The notes beneath the pieces are model-generated. The model had not been told where the DNA came from. It was given only the letters and a program-made list of their open reading frames with translations, and did not search any database. From NCBI RefSeq assembly GCF_028716865.1, contig NZ_JAQUOY010000025.1:1-38887 (forward strand): DNA of 38,887 nucleotides, in the 5' to 3' direction. Shown here in pieces: positions 1 through 6,399 of this stretch. Within the stretch, counting starts at the first letter, position 1; each line of letters starts with the position of its first letter. The stretch is from Candidatus Methylomirabilis sp. (GTDB lineage Bacteria; Methylomirabilota; Methylomirabilia; Methylomirabilales; Methylomirabilaceae). The position numbers were made by a program, and so were the translations under genes.

Positions 1-378
1 CTCAAGGCGCTGCACGCGGTCGGACTGGCCGGCCGTGAGGATCACCACCCCAGTCAACTGTCCGGCGGCCAGCAGCAGCGGGTGGCGATCGCCCGAGCGC
101 TCGTCAACGATCCGCAGATCATCCTGGCCGATGAGCCGACCGGCAACCTCGACTCCCGAACCAGTATCGAGATCATGGCAATCTTCCAGCGATTGAACCG
201 TGAGGGGGGAATTACCGTAATTCTCGTCACCCACGAGCCGGATGTTGCCGCCTACGCGAAGCGCGTGCTCTCGTTCAAGGATGGGCGGCTGCTGAAGGAT
301 GAGCCGGTCCAGCAGTCGAGAATAGCACGGGAGGAGTTGCAGCAGACGTCGGCTGAGAGAGGCATAGGCGGCCCATGA
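1..378 (+). CDS. ABC transporter ATP-binding protein, MacB/LolD type (3' part only)
   Basis: The reading frame is open from base 1, so the gene begins outside the window; 125 residues of the C-terminal part are present. The ABC signature LSGGQQQR, the Walker B stretch [12 protein letters not shown] and the switch histidine in VILVTHEP are all visible. The EPTGNLD wording is typical of the MacB/LolD/FtsE branch, whose ATPases drive permeases that move lipoproteins, peptides or macrolides by a mechanotransmission mechanism. The stop codon overlaps the start of the next gene by four bases (ATGA), so the two are surely translated together. A membrane-fusion protein gene (macA-like) may lie upstream, outside the window. 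The substrate cannot be told from sequence. Confidence 0.95.
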   Translation, partial: LKALHAVGLAGREDHHPSQLSGGQQQRVAIARALVNDPQIILADEPTGNLDSRTSIEIMAIFQRLNREGGITVILVTHEPDVAAYAKRVLSFKDGRLLKDEPVQQSRIAREELQQTSAERGIGGP

Positions 379-1607
379 ATCTCCTGATCAATTTTACGAT
401 TGCCCTGAGAGCACTCAAGGTCAATAGGCTCCGCTCGGTCCTCACGATGCTGGGGATTATCATCGGGGTGGCCGCCGTGATCGCGATGGTGGCTGTCGGT
501 TCCGGGGCCACCGCCCAAATCCAGGAACAGATCCGAAGTATCGGCAGTAACGTCATCATCGTGATGTCGGGGAGCATGACGAGCGGCGGGATCCGCGTCG
601 GGGCAGGGTCGGTCCTGACGTTGTCGGAGGATGATGCCAAGGCTATTGTCAGCGAGTGCCCCGCGGTCGCGCTTGTGGCGCCCAGCAGCCGCGGAACTTC
701 CCAGGTTGTCTTCGGCAACAACAACTGGTCTACGGTCATCCAAGGGACAACCCCGGAGTACCTACAAATCCGAGACTTCATGGTAGAGTCCGGGCGTCCG
801 TTTACCTGGCGGGATGTGGATGGCTCTACGAAGGTAGCGCTGATCGGCCAGACTGTGGCGCTGAACCTGTTCGGCGGCACCGACGCGATCGGACAGATCA
901 TCCGTATCAAGAAGGTGCCATTTACCGTTCTGGGAGTCCTGGCTCCCAAGGGCCAATCAGCCTGGGGGCAGGATCAGGATGACGTCGTGATGATTCCGCT
1001 CTCCACGGCCAAAAAGAAGGTGTTGGGCGTGAGCCAAGCCAATGCCCGGTCGGTGGGGGCCATCATGGTTCAGGCTCGCGGCCCAATGCTGATGAAGGAG
1101 GCCGAGGAGCAGGTCGTCGCGCTGTTGCGGCAGCGACACCGTCTTCAACCGGAACAGGACAACGACTTTACCGTGCGCAATCTCACAGAGGTCTTTGCCG
1201 CTCAGGAGCAGTCGGCTCGAGTGATGGCGATCCTGCTGGGCGCCATCGCCTCAGTCTCGCTGGTGGTAGGCGGGATCGGGATTATGAATATCATGCTGGT
1301 ATCCGTGACGGAACGGACCCGAGAGATCGGATTGCGGCTGGCAGTGGGCGCAAAGGCGCGGGACATCTTGACGCAGTTCCTCGTTGAGGCGGTCACCCTG
1401 TCGCTTATTGGCGGTCTGATCGGAATCGCGCTTGGTCTGGGAGCCTCGATCCTGGTCTCGTACCTCGCACAGTGGTCGACCCTGATCAGCGGAGGCGCCG
1501 TAATCATGGCCTTTGCGTTCTCCGCATTGGTGGGGATCGGGTTCGGCTACTACCCGGCCCGCAAGGCCGCCTTCCTCGACCCCATCGAGGCACTACGATA
1601 TGAATAA
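375..1607 (+). CDS. ABC transporter permease, MacB/FtsX family
   Basis: The 410-residue protein has the MacB/LolCE layout: one membrane segment near residues 20-42, a large periplasmic domain (MacB_PCD type) to about residue 280, then three membrane segments in the C-terminal FtsX domain. The conserved stretch around [21 protein letters not shown] is the cytoplasmic coupling region typical of the family, and the C-terminus DPIEALRYE is also characteristic. It pairs with the ATPase encoded immediately upstream with a 4-base overlap. Length is normal for a MacB permease whose ATPase is a separate protein rather than fused. It probably acts in the inner membrane to extrude a substrate from the periplasm; macrolide, peptide or lipoprotein cargo cannot be separated here. 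Confidence 0.93.
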   Translation: MNLLINFTIALRALKVNRLRSVLTMLGIIIGVAAVIAMVAVGSGATAQIQEQIRSIGSNVIIVMSGSMTSGGIRVGAGSVLTLSEDDAKAIVSECPAVALVAPSSRGTSQVVFGNNNWSTVIQGTTPEYLQIRDFMVESGRPFTWRDVDGSTKVALIGQTVALNLFGGTDAIGQIIRIKKVPFTVLGVLAPKGQSAWGQDQDDVVMIPLSTAKKKVLGVSQANARSVGAIMVQARGPMLMKEAEEQVVALLRQRHRLQPEQDNDFTVRNLTEVFAAQEQSARVMAILLGAIASVSLVVGGIGIMNIMLVSVTERTREIGLRLAVGAKARDILTQFLVEAVTLSLIGGLIGIALGLGASILVSYLAQWSTLISGGAVIMAFAFSALVGIGFGYYPARKAAFLDPIEALRYE

Positions 1608-1611
1608 AAAA

Positions 1612-1660
1612 CAGCCATCAGCTTTCAGCTTCAAGCTGACGGCTGACGGCTGAACGCTGA
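1612..1660. repeat. Intergenic palindromic repeat, CAGC-rich
   Basis: The gap between the permease and archease genes is filled by a short imperfect inverted repeat: CAGCCATCAGCTT and AAGCTGACGGCTG face each other around a small loop, followed by tandem GCTGACG-like units. A related run occurs at 5398-5432. The end of the repeat runs into the archease start codon, leaving no clear Shine-Dalgarno sequence there. Confidence 0.6.
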
Positions 1661-1662
1661 AT

Positions 1663-2085
1663 ATGCGCGATCTTGGCTATGAGTTGTTCGAGACGACGGC
1701 GGATGTCGGAATCACGGCATGGGGCGAGACTCTGGAGGAGCTCTTTGCCAACGTCGCGAGAGGGATGTTTACGCTCATGGTCGAGGCCGGTACGGTACGC
1801 CCCGCAGGAGTTCTTTCTGTTGAGGCCAGAGGGATGGACCTTCCCTCCTTACTGGTTGCCTGGTTGAATGAGCTCTTATACCGCTGCGAGACTGAAGAAT
1901 GGGCGCCGGCAGACGTGCGAGTGGTGACGGTAGAAGGCGGGCACGCGAGTGGAGAGCTGGCGGGAGAGCCGGCAGAGGCGGGACGTCATCAGTTCAAGGG
2001 TGTGGTAAAGGCCGCCACCTATCACCTCCTCGAATGTCACAAGGATGGCGATCGCTGGCGAGCCCGGGTAGTGTTTGATGTGTAG
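1663..2085 (+). CDS. Archease family protein
   Basis: The 140-residue protein starts with the archease pattern: a short strand, then ETTADVGITAWGETLEELFANVARGMF, where the aspartate is a conserved metal ligand, and ends RWRARVVFDV as in family members. Archease in archaea and eukaryotes is the cofactor that speeds guanylylation and turnover of the tRNA/RNA ligase RtcB; many bacteria carry it next to rtcB. No rtcB lies in this window, so the partner is either elsewhere or the protein has another role. The ATG sits directly behind a repeat and lacks a good ribosome binding site. The gene ends two bases before the convergent endonuclease III gene. Confidence 0.9.
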   Translation: MRDLGYELFETTADVGITAWGETLEELFANVARGMFTLMVEAGTVRPAGVLSVEARGMDLPSLLVAWLNELLYRCETEEWAPADVRVVTVEGGHASGELAGEPAEAGRHQFKGVVKAATYHLLECHKDGDRWRARVVFDV

Positions 2086-2087
2086 TC

Positions 2088-2747
2088 TTAGCGATGCACC
2101 GCTACGCCGACCTTAGCGCACCAGCGTTCGATGGGACAACGACTACAAAAGGGAGAAATCGGCCGGCAGAGGTTCTGACCGAATGGGACCAGCAGGTCGT
2201 TGTAATAGATCCAGTGCCGCTTCGGTAGTTTCAGCCGAAGGGCCATCTCGGTCTGATCGGGCGTCTTGGCGTCGACGTAGCCCCAGCGATTCGAGATCCG
2301 ATGGACGTGCGTGTCGACGCAGATTCCCAGCTTTCTATAGCCGACCGTGACGACAAGGTTGGCGGTCTTCCGGCCAACGCCGGTAAGACTGAGGAGCGTC
2401 TCGATCGTATCGTGGACCCGCCCGCCGAATCGAGTGAGCAGGTCCTGGCAGACCTCCCGGATGGTTCGGGCCTTGGTCTTGTAGAAACTAACCGGGTAGA
2501 TCGCCCGGGCAATCTGCAGCTCGCTGAGCGCGAGTATCGTATCGGGCCGATCGGCCAGCTTATACAGTCGCTCCGAGGCTTCACCCGTGACGTGATCCTT
2601 GGTCTGCTGGCTCAGGATGCAAGAGATCAAAACCCGAAACGGATCGCGGGACTCCTCGGCGATCTTGCCCACGACGGCAGGTTCCCATACGCTGACAGCG
2701 TTCCGGACCCGTTGTAAGACGTTAGCGATCTGCCGGTTGGTGAGCAA
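2088..2747 (-). CDS. nth: Endonuclease III (DNA glycosylase/AP lyase)
   Basis: This is a 219-residue base-excision repair enzyme that removes oxidised pyrimidines and nicks the abasic site. The helix-hairpin-helix LTGVGRKTA contains the catalytic lysine (K127), and the catalytic aspartate is D145 in VDTHVHR. The C-terminal 4Fe-4S ligands C194, C201, C204 and C210 show the exact C-x6-C-x2-C-x5-C spacing. The assigned start is TTG without an obvious ribosome binding site, so the true start is uncertain by a few codons; length otherwise matches the family. It converges with the archease gene and is followed upstream, on the same strand, by the LOG-family gene. Confidence 0.95.
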   Translation of the reverse strand: MLTNRQIANVLQRVRNAVSVWEPAVVGKIAEESRDPFRVLISCILSQQTKDHVTGEASERLYKLADRPDTILALSELQIARAIYPVSFYKTKARTIREVCQDLLTRFGGRVHDTIETLLSLTGVGRKTANLVVTVGYRKLGICVDTHVHRISNRWGYVDAKTPDQTEMALRLKLPKRHWIYYNDLLVPFGQNLCRPISPFCSRCPIERWCAKVGVAVHR

Positions 2748-2774
2748 TGGGCTGGTCGTGTTGGAAGGGAAATT

Positions 2775-3440
2775 TCACGGGGTCAGAAAGTTAGAGGTGG
2801 AAGCATCCTTGATGATCCGGATAACCTCTTCAGGATTGTGAGCCATCTTGAGTAGTGCGAGGTCGTCCGGCGTGATCTTCCCTTCATTCATGACGGGATC
2901 GCGGAGCCACTCCTGTAAGCCGTGCCAGTAGTGATTGCCTGCCAGGATGACCGGGAACGGCTTGATCTTTTTAGTCTGGATCAGCGTGATCGACTCGAAC
3001 AACTCGTCCAGCGTACCGTAGCCGCCCGGCAGGATGACGAACGCGATGGAGTGCTTCACAAACATGACCTTCCGGACGAAGAAGTGCTGGAAATTCACAA
3101 GGTTGGTCAGATAACGGTTAGCTTCCTGCTCGTGAGGAAGCTCGATGTTCAGGCCGACTGAAACACCGCCGGCCTCGTAGGCGCCTTTGTTCGCCGCCTC
3201 CATGGCTCCAGGGCCCCCGCCGGTGATGACGGCATACCCGTGCTGAGCCAACAGGCGGCCGATCTGCTCGGCCATCGCGTAGGCGGGATCATCGGGTCCG
3301 ATATGCGTCGATCCGAAGATAGAGACGGCCGGCGGAATCGTGGCGAGCATCTCCAGCCCGTCGACGAACTCTGCCACGACGCGGAAGATCATTCGGATGT
3401 CTTGCGCGGCCAGGCGATCAAGGACAAATGGGAATTTCAT
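2775..3440 (-). CDS. LOG family protein (TIGR00730-type, nucleoside 5'-monophosphate phosphoribohydrolase-like)
   Basis: The 221-residue Rossmann-fold protein carries the two hallmark motifs of the LOG family: GGGPGAMEAANKGA and PGGYGTLDE. Family members hydrolyse the N-glycosidic bond of nucleoside monophosphates; plant LOG releases active cytokinin, bacterial ones act on AMP-like substrates. They were long mis-annotated as lysine decarboxylases. GGAGG lies upstream of the ATG at a somewhat long spacing of about 13 bases. The gene is read towards nth, with 27 bases between them, and may be co-transcribed with it. Confidence 0.88.
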   Translation of the reverse strand: MKFPFVLDRLAAQDIRMIFRVVAEFVDGLEMLATIPPAVSIFGSTHIGPDDPAYAMAEQIGRLLAQHGYAVITGGGPGAMEAANKGAYEAGGVSVGLNIELPHEQEANRYLTNLVNFQHFFVRKVMFVKHSIAFVILPGGYGTLDELFESITLIQTKKIKPFPVILAGNHYWHGLQEWLRDPVMNEGKITPDDLALLKMAHNPEEVIRIIKDASTSNFLTP

Positions 3441-3528
3441 GCTGGGTCAGTTTCCTCCTTCACTATGTCTTAAAAAATAATTGTAACACATCAAATCATG
3501 ACCAGATAGTGGCCCCTGCGTTCAAGCT

Positions 3529-3558
3529 TTGGCACCGAGGAGCGAGGTATGGTATGAT
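3529..3558 (+). promoter_or_regulatory. Sigma-70-like promoter of the selenoprotein operon
   Basis: TTGGCA (3529-3534) and TATGAT (3553-3558) lie 18 bases apart, about 40 bases before the first gene of the operon. This matches five of six consensus bases in each hexamer. It would drive the 115-residue protein, the selenoprotein and the small membrane protein together. Confidence 0.55.
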
Positions 3559-3600
3559 TACACCCGATAAATTATCGGAGTGCGAGCTTAAGGAGAGATG

Positions 3601-3945
3601 ATGCTTGATATCCGCTATCGAATCGATCGAATGAAGGCGTTGCATGCCCTGAGGGAAAGCGGCCTCACTGAGACCCAGGCGCAGCGGTTGGACGAACTGT
3701 ACCAGGCGCGAGATGAGGACGGAATGCTTACTCTCCTGGAGGCTTCGACGCTGACCCCGCAAGCCAACAAGATGATCGACGTTCTCAGGCAGGCCAAGCT
3801 GGTTGGGGAGCGGCTAACTGAGCTGGGTCGAACCATTCCGCTTCCCCATGAGAAGATTCAGGAGCTTTACCCGCAGATCCGAGATATTAAGCTTGCATAC
3901 GAGCGGTTAACCACGGAGGCCGAACGATTTATGACGCGGGTCTGA
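3601..3945 (+). CDS. Hypothetical helical protein, first gene of the selenoprotein operon
   Basis: The 114-115 residue product is predicted to be almost entirely helical and charged, with heptad-like leucines (RLDELYQ, DVLRQAKLVGERLTEL, AYERLTTEAERF); no signal peptide, membrane segment or cysteine is visible. I do not recognise a family. Two ATG codons are adjacent (3598 and 3601); AAGGAGAG just upstream serves either. A good sigma-70-like promoter precedes it. The next gene, the Uxx-star selenoprotein, starts 40 bases after its stop, which suggests shared transcription and perhaps a shared redox or metal-handling job. This last point is inference only. Confidence 0.75.
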   Translation: MLDIRYRIDRMKALHALRESGLTETQAQRLDELYQARDEDGMLTLLEASTLTPQANKMIDVLRQAKLVGERLTELGRTIPLPHEKIQELYPQIRDIKLAYERLTTEAERFMTRV

Positions 3946-3985
3946 GGCGCTGACATCAGACTGGATCGAGAGGGTGGAGGAGGCC

Positions 3986-4210
3986 ATGGAGACATCAGTT
4001 ATTATCTACGGGAAGGATACCTGACCCTACACCTCGGCGGCCCGTGAGGAGTACGCCAGGCGGAAAGTCCCATTCACCTACCTCAATGTCAAGCAGGACC
4101 CGAAGGCGTTGGCACAGATGTTGGAGTTATCGAAAGGCTCGCGCGATGTCCCTGTTATTGTCGAGAAGGGCAAGGTGACCATCGGGTTTGGCGGCACCTG
4201 AGCGGTCTAG
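3986..4210 (+). CDS. Uxx-star family glutaredoxin-like selenoprotein with two selenocysteines
   Basis: Reading from ATG at 3986 (GGAGG ribosome site just upstream), the frame contains two TGA codons, at 4022-4024 and 4199-4201, before a TAG stop at 4208-4210. With TGA read as selenocysteine the product is 74 residues. Residues 5-16 read VIIYGKDTUPYT, the first beta strand and active site of glutaredoxin with U13 in place of the first cysteine of CPYT/CPYC. The middle holds the cis-proline motif DVPVIV of thioredoxin-fold proteins, and the end reads GFGGTUAV, placing U72 three residues from the C-terminus. That 'Uxx-stop' ending names the Uxx-star family. Each TGA is followed by a SECIS-like hairpin at equal distance. 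Neither conventional cysteine of the CxxC motif remains, so the two selenocysteines may work together or with glutathione/thioredoxin. A decoder that treats TGA as stop sees no gene here. Confidence 0.92.
4022..4060 (+). promoter_or_regulatory. bSECIS-like hairpin for the first selenocysteine codon
   Basis: After TGA at 4022-4024, CCT (4032-4034), a bulged C, and GGCG (4036-4039) pair with CGCC (4054-4057) and AGG (4058-4060). Inside, CC/GG (4042-4043 with 4048-4049) closes a GUGA apical loop. The loop GU lies 20-21 bases after the UGA, matching the spacing seen by the SelB elongation factor in E. coli fdhF. Drawn by eye, not folded by program. Confidence 0.6.
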
Positions 4211-4230
4211 AGGCGCCAACGGTCGTTGGC
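4199..4230 (+). promoter_or_regulatory. bSECIS-like hairpin for the second selenocysteine codon
   Basis: After TGA at 4199-4201, GCCAAC (4215-4220) pairs perfectly with GTTGGC (4225-4230) around the tetraloop GGUC (4221-4224). GGUC is the apical loop of the E. coli fdhF SECIS, and its distance from UGA (20-23 bases) differs by one from fdhF and equals that of the first hairpin. The hairpin lies beyond the TAG stop, so it is free of coding constraint and its conservation would reflect RNA function alone. Confidence 0.8.
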
Positions 4231-4247
4231 TTCAATAAGGAAGAGGG

Positions 4248-4358
4248 ATGAAACCTGAAATACGGCGCAACCTCAGTTACATTGGAGGGTTAGTTATGCT
4301 TTTAGCCTCCATGTTCGCGATGAGGTATGTTGCAAAGCTATTAATCTGGTTGGGTTAA
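4248..4358 (+). CDS. Small single-pass membrane protein, 36 residues
   Basis: ATG at 4248 is preceded by AAGGAAGAGGG and the frame ends at TAA 4356-4358. The product begins MKPEIRRNL, then has one hydrophobic segment (about residues 11-35: YIGGLVMLLASMFAMRYV and AKLLIWLG), with positive charges on the N-terminal side predicting an inside N-terminus. It starts 37 bases after the selenoprotein stop, directly behind the second SECIS hairpin, so it is probably the third gene of the same operon. I do not recognise a family. The good ribosome site and a membrane segment make it more likely real than chance, but at this length only conservation could settle it. Confidence 0.6.
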   Translation: MKPEIRRNLSYIGGLVMLLASMFAMRYVAKLLIWLG

Positions 4359-4646
4359 ACTTTCGCCTCAGATCCAGGCACCTCTCCAAAGTAGACCAAT
4401 CCAACTAAAACTCACCCATCCGATTTCCCAGAATCCCCCCCCATTTCGATGTTGAAGGCAGATTCAAGCTGACCATCCACGCCCGGATCATTCTGGCCGT
4501 TGACGGTAGGCTGACGATAGAGCCGACACGGTATGGGGGCAGGTTGAGTCAATCGCTCGGAGGGCTTTGAAAGTTCGGGTTAGTGACTACCTACGCGTGC
4601 CGGAGCACATGTCGGCTCCCACCCCGCGGGTTAGACGGCAGGCGTT
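4359..4646. other. Intergenic stretch with nothing recognised
   Basis: This gap after the selenoprotein operon holds no convincing gene on either strand. Short open frames exist on both strands (for example around 4450-4560) but match nothing I recognise and lack ribosome binding sites. It could hold decayed DNA linked to the HicA-like remnant next to it. Confidence 0.4.
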
Positions 4647-4805
4647 TCATAGAAGTCTGCCGAATTCATCTTTCGACAGTCCGGCGTCGCGCACGACACC
4701 GCCATCGTATAGGCATTTACCGGATTGTGGTGTGGAATGGTGAGGGTCCGGACACCGTAGGTCATGACGATATACTTGCCCTGCCGGATGACGCGAAAAC
4801 CTCAT
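4647..4805 (-). pseudogene. HicA-like toxin remnant with compensating frameshifts
   Basis: On the minus strand a strong ribosome site (AAGAGGAGGT) precedes ATG at 4803-4805, and this frame ends in VVRDAGLSKDEFGRLL then TGA (4647-4649). The family-like middle part, GFRVIRQGKYIVMTYG and RTLTIPHHNPVNAYTMA, lies in the next frame, starting right behind the ATG. The wording matches the HicA (YcfA) mRNA interferase family that ends in 'NAYTMxGIVRDAGL'. The simplest explanation is loss of an N-terminal piece plus a one-base deletion near the MA-VVRD junction (one G missing in a GCGGTGTCG context). The translated product would therefore be scrambled in the middle. No HicB gene is seen beside it. Family assignment rests on remembered sequence patterns. 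Confidence 0.6.
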
Positions 4806-4833
4806 GAGCGTACCTCCTCTTGCTGAGTATACC

Positions 4834-5298
4834 TCAAACGTGTGTTCGCCCCGCGATATCTTCGTCCCACAGATCCGGACGTTCGCGAATGAATCGCTGC
4901 ATCAGCGAAATACACTCAGGATCATTAAGGACAACAACATCAATACCGTGATCGCGCAAAAATTCAACATTACCTGGAAAGTTTTGCTTTTCGCCAATGA
5001 CCACTCTCTTGATTCCAAACTGGAGCACTGTGCCAGAGCACATCATGCAAGGGCTAAGCGTCGTATAGAGTGTAACGCCGTCATAGCGAGGGCGCCGACC
5101 AGCCTGCCGAAGGCAGTCCATCTCTCCGTGGGCGGTTGGATCGCCGTCTTGAACGCGACGGTTATGACCAACAGCAACAATTGCGCTGTTCTCCACCATT
5201 ACGGCGCCAATCGGGAGTCCACCCTCATTGTATGATTTCCGAGCCTGCTCAAAGGCCACCCGAATGAATCTTTGATGAGTCTCGTGCTCATCTGCCAT
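4834..5298 (-). CDS. Zinc-dependent nucleobase deaminase, yeast-type cytosine deaminase-like
   Basis: The 154-residue protein belongs to the CMP/dCMP deaminase fold: H57 and E59 in TAHGEMDC and C84 and C87 in SPCMMC bind zinc and shuttle the proton. It resembles yeast Fcy1 more than TadA or guanine deaminase: the stretches EGGLPIGAV, YTTLSPC, VVIGEKQNF and the tail RERPDLWDEDI follow Fcy1, including the equivalents of its Trp152 (W144) and base-binding Asp155 (D147). It would deaminate cytosine to uracil for pyrimidine salvage, though a related base is possible. It stands alone on the minus strand, with the HicA remnant downstream. Confidence 0.88.
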   Translation of the reverse strand: MADEHETHQRFIRVAFEQARKSYNEGGLPIGAVMVENSAIVAVGHNRRVQDGDPTAHGEMDCLRQAGRRPRYDGVTLYTTLSPCMMCSGTVLQFGIKRVVIGEKQNFPGNVEFLRDHGIDVVVLNDPECISLMQRFIRERPDLWDEDIAGRTHV

Positions 5299-5397
5299 GA
5301 AATCTCCCCCTCACTGACAATTTTTACTTCTTCTGCGAATAGGAACATTCTATTTGATGGCAGCATGGTGTCAAGGTATTATCACCAACAAAGTCAT

Positions 5398-5432
5398 GGC
5401 CTGATGGCTGAATGCTGATCGCTGATGGCTCT
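5398..5432. repeat. CTGATGGCTGA-type intergenic repeat
   Basis: Closely spaced GCTGA units (CTGATGGCTGAATGCTGATC and on) resemble the repeat at 1612-1660. It is the first of three different repeat motifs standing side by side before the phosphatase gene. Confidence 0.5.
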
Positions 5433-5480
5433 TTTTGGGGCAGCATCCCGTGCGCGGCATGGCCGCACCACGGCGGACGA

Positions 5481-5515
5481 AAAACCCCCTCAATCCTCCT
5501 TTATCAAAGGGGGAG
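5481..5515. repeat. CCCCCTCAATCC...AAAGGGGGA intergenic repeat
   Basis: A C-rich half (ACCCCCTCAATCCTCCTTT) faces a G-rich half (AAAGGGGGAG) around a short loop. This kind of sequence is widespread between genes in many environmental bacteria. No protein is encoded by it. Confidence 0.5.
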
Positions 5516-5537
5516 CACGGAAGATTCGGCTGGAGTT

Positions 5538-5563
5538 GTCGGGTTACGCTGCGCTAACCCGAC
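5538..5563. repeat. GTCGGGTTA...TAACCCGAC palindromic repeat
   Basis: Perfect 9-base arms GTCGGGTTA (5538-5546) and TAACCCGAC (5555-5563) enclose CGCTGCGC. The same palindrome is a familiar intergenic repeat in diverse bacterial genomes. It lies 48 bases upstream of the phosphatase start and could form a hairpin in its leader RNA if transcribed. Confidence 0.7.
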
Positions 5564-5610
5564 CTACGGCTGAGCGCCGATTGCTGAACGTTATTTTCCA
5601 AGGAAGAGAG

Positions 5611-6297
5611 ATGGGGAAACTCAAGGCGATTATCTTTGACGTAGATGGAACGCTGGCCGAGACGGAGAGGAACGGGCATCTGGTGGCCTGTAACGAGGCG
5701 TTCGCGCAGATGGGGTTCGATATCCGCTGGAGCTGGGAGGAGTTCAAAGAGTTGCTGAAGATCCCCGGTAATGCCCGGCGGATGCGGCTGGCGCTTTCAA
5801 CCAGGACCTCGCTCTCCGAGACCGACATTAACCGGATTGTGCCGGAGCTGTTTGCGCTGAAGAAGGAGTTGTATCTAAAGCGGGTTGATGCGCTGCCGCT
5901 TCTTCCCGGTGTGGCCCGGATCATCTACGAGGCGATCGATTGCGGTATTCGACTGGCGATCGTATCGGTTACCCACGAAGATCAGATCCTCGCGCTTCTG
6001 AGAGCGCAGATTCCTGAGGCGCTCGATGCCTTCGACCCAATTTTCGGCCAACAATCCGGCGAGAAGAACTCGGCCCTCTATGCCCGGTGCGCTGTGATGC
6101 TCGGATGCGATGCGTCGGAGATCCTGGTTATTGAGGATTCCGAGAGAGGGTTCAAGGCGGCCCATGAAGCCAGCTTACCGTGCGTCGTGGTCTATAATGA
6201 GTATACGCGCGGCCAGGACTTCACCGGCGCCGAACTTGTGGTCCGGAGCCTGGAGCATCTGAACCTCGATCTGCTGGAAAAGCTGTGCCTGGGCTGA
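5611..6297 (+). CDS. HAD-superfamily phosphatase, CbbY/Gph-like
   Basis: The product is 228 residues when started at ATG 5611, which has AAGGAAGAG just upstream and is followed at once by the HAD nucleophile motif IIFDVDGTLAETE (D10 nucleophile, D12 acid/base). A longer open frame begins at 5425 but runs through three intergenic repeats and is not credible. Motif II is the serine/threonine in VSVTHED; motifs III and IV are the lysine in GEKNSALYAR and VIEDSERG. The DGTLAETE wording and the helical cap at residues 18-90 resemble CbbY, which removes the Rubisco inhibitor xylulose-1,5-bisphosphate, but phosphoglycolate or sugar-phosphate phosphatases look alike. Substrate is open. Confidence 0.85.
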   Translation: MGKLKAIIFDVDGTLAETERNGHLVACNEAFAQMGFDIRWSWEEFKELLKIPGNARRMRLALSTRTSLSETDINRIVPELFALKKELYLKRVDALPLLPGVARIIYEAIDCGIRLAIVSVTHEDQILALLRAQIPEALDAFDPIFGQQSGEKNSALYARCAVMLGCDASEILVIEDSERGFKAAHEASLPCVVVYNEYTRGQDFTGAELVVRSLEHLNLDLLEKLCLG

Positions 6298-6399
6298 CCA
6301 AGACGCGCGCAATTGCATGTGCGGGATCGATCCTTGACATCGTCAAGGGCGATATGTAACTGTCTGCATGGCACATTACTGTCTGCCAGTGGAGTAGCG

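Noticed and set aside
4583-4807. 74-residue plus-strand frame
   Set aside because: It lies antisense to the HicA-like remnant, whose minus-strand translation gives recognisable motifs and a ribosome site.
5425-5610. N-terminal extension of the phosphatase gene
   Set aside because: It translates three intergenic repeats; the HAD motif begins right after the ATG at 5611, which has a good ribosome site.
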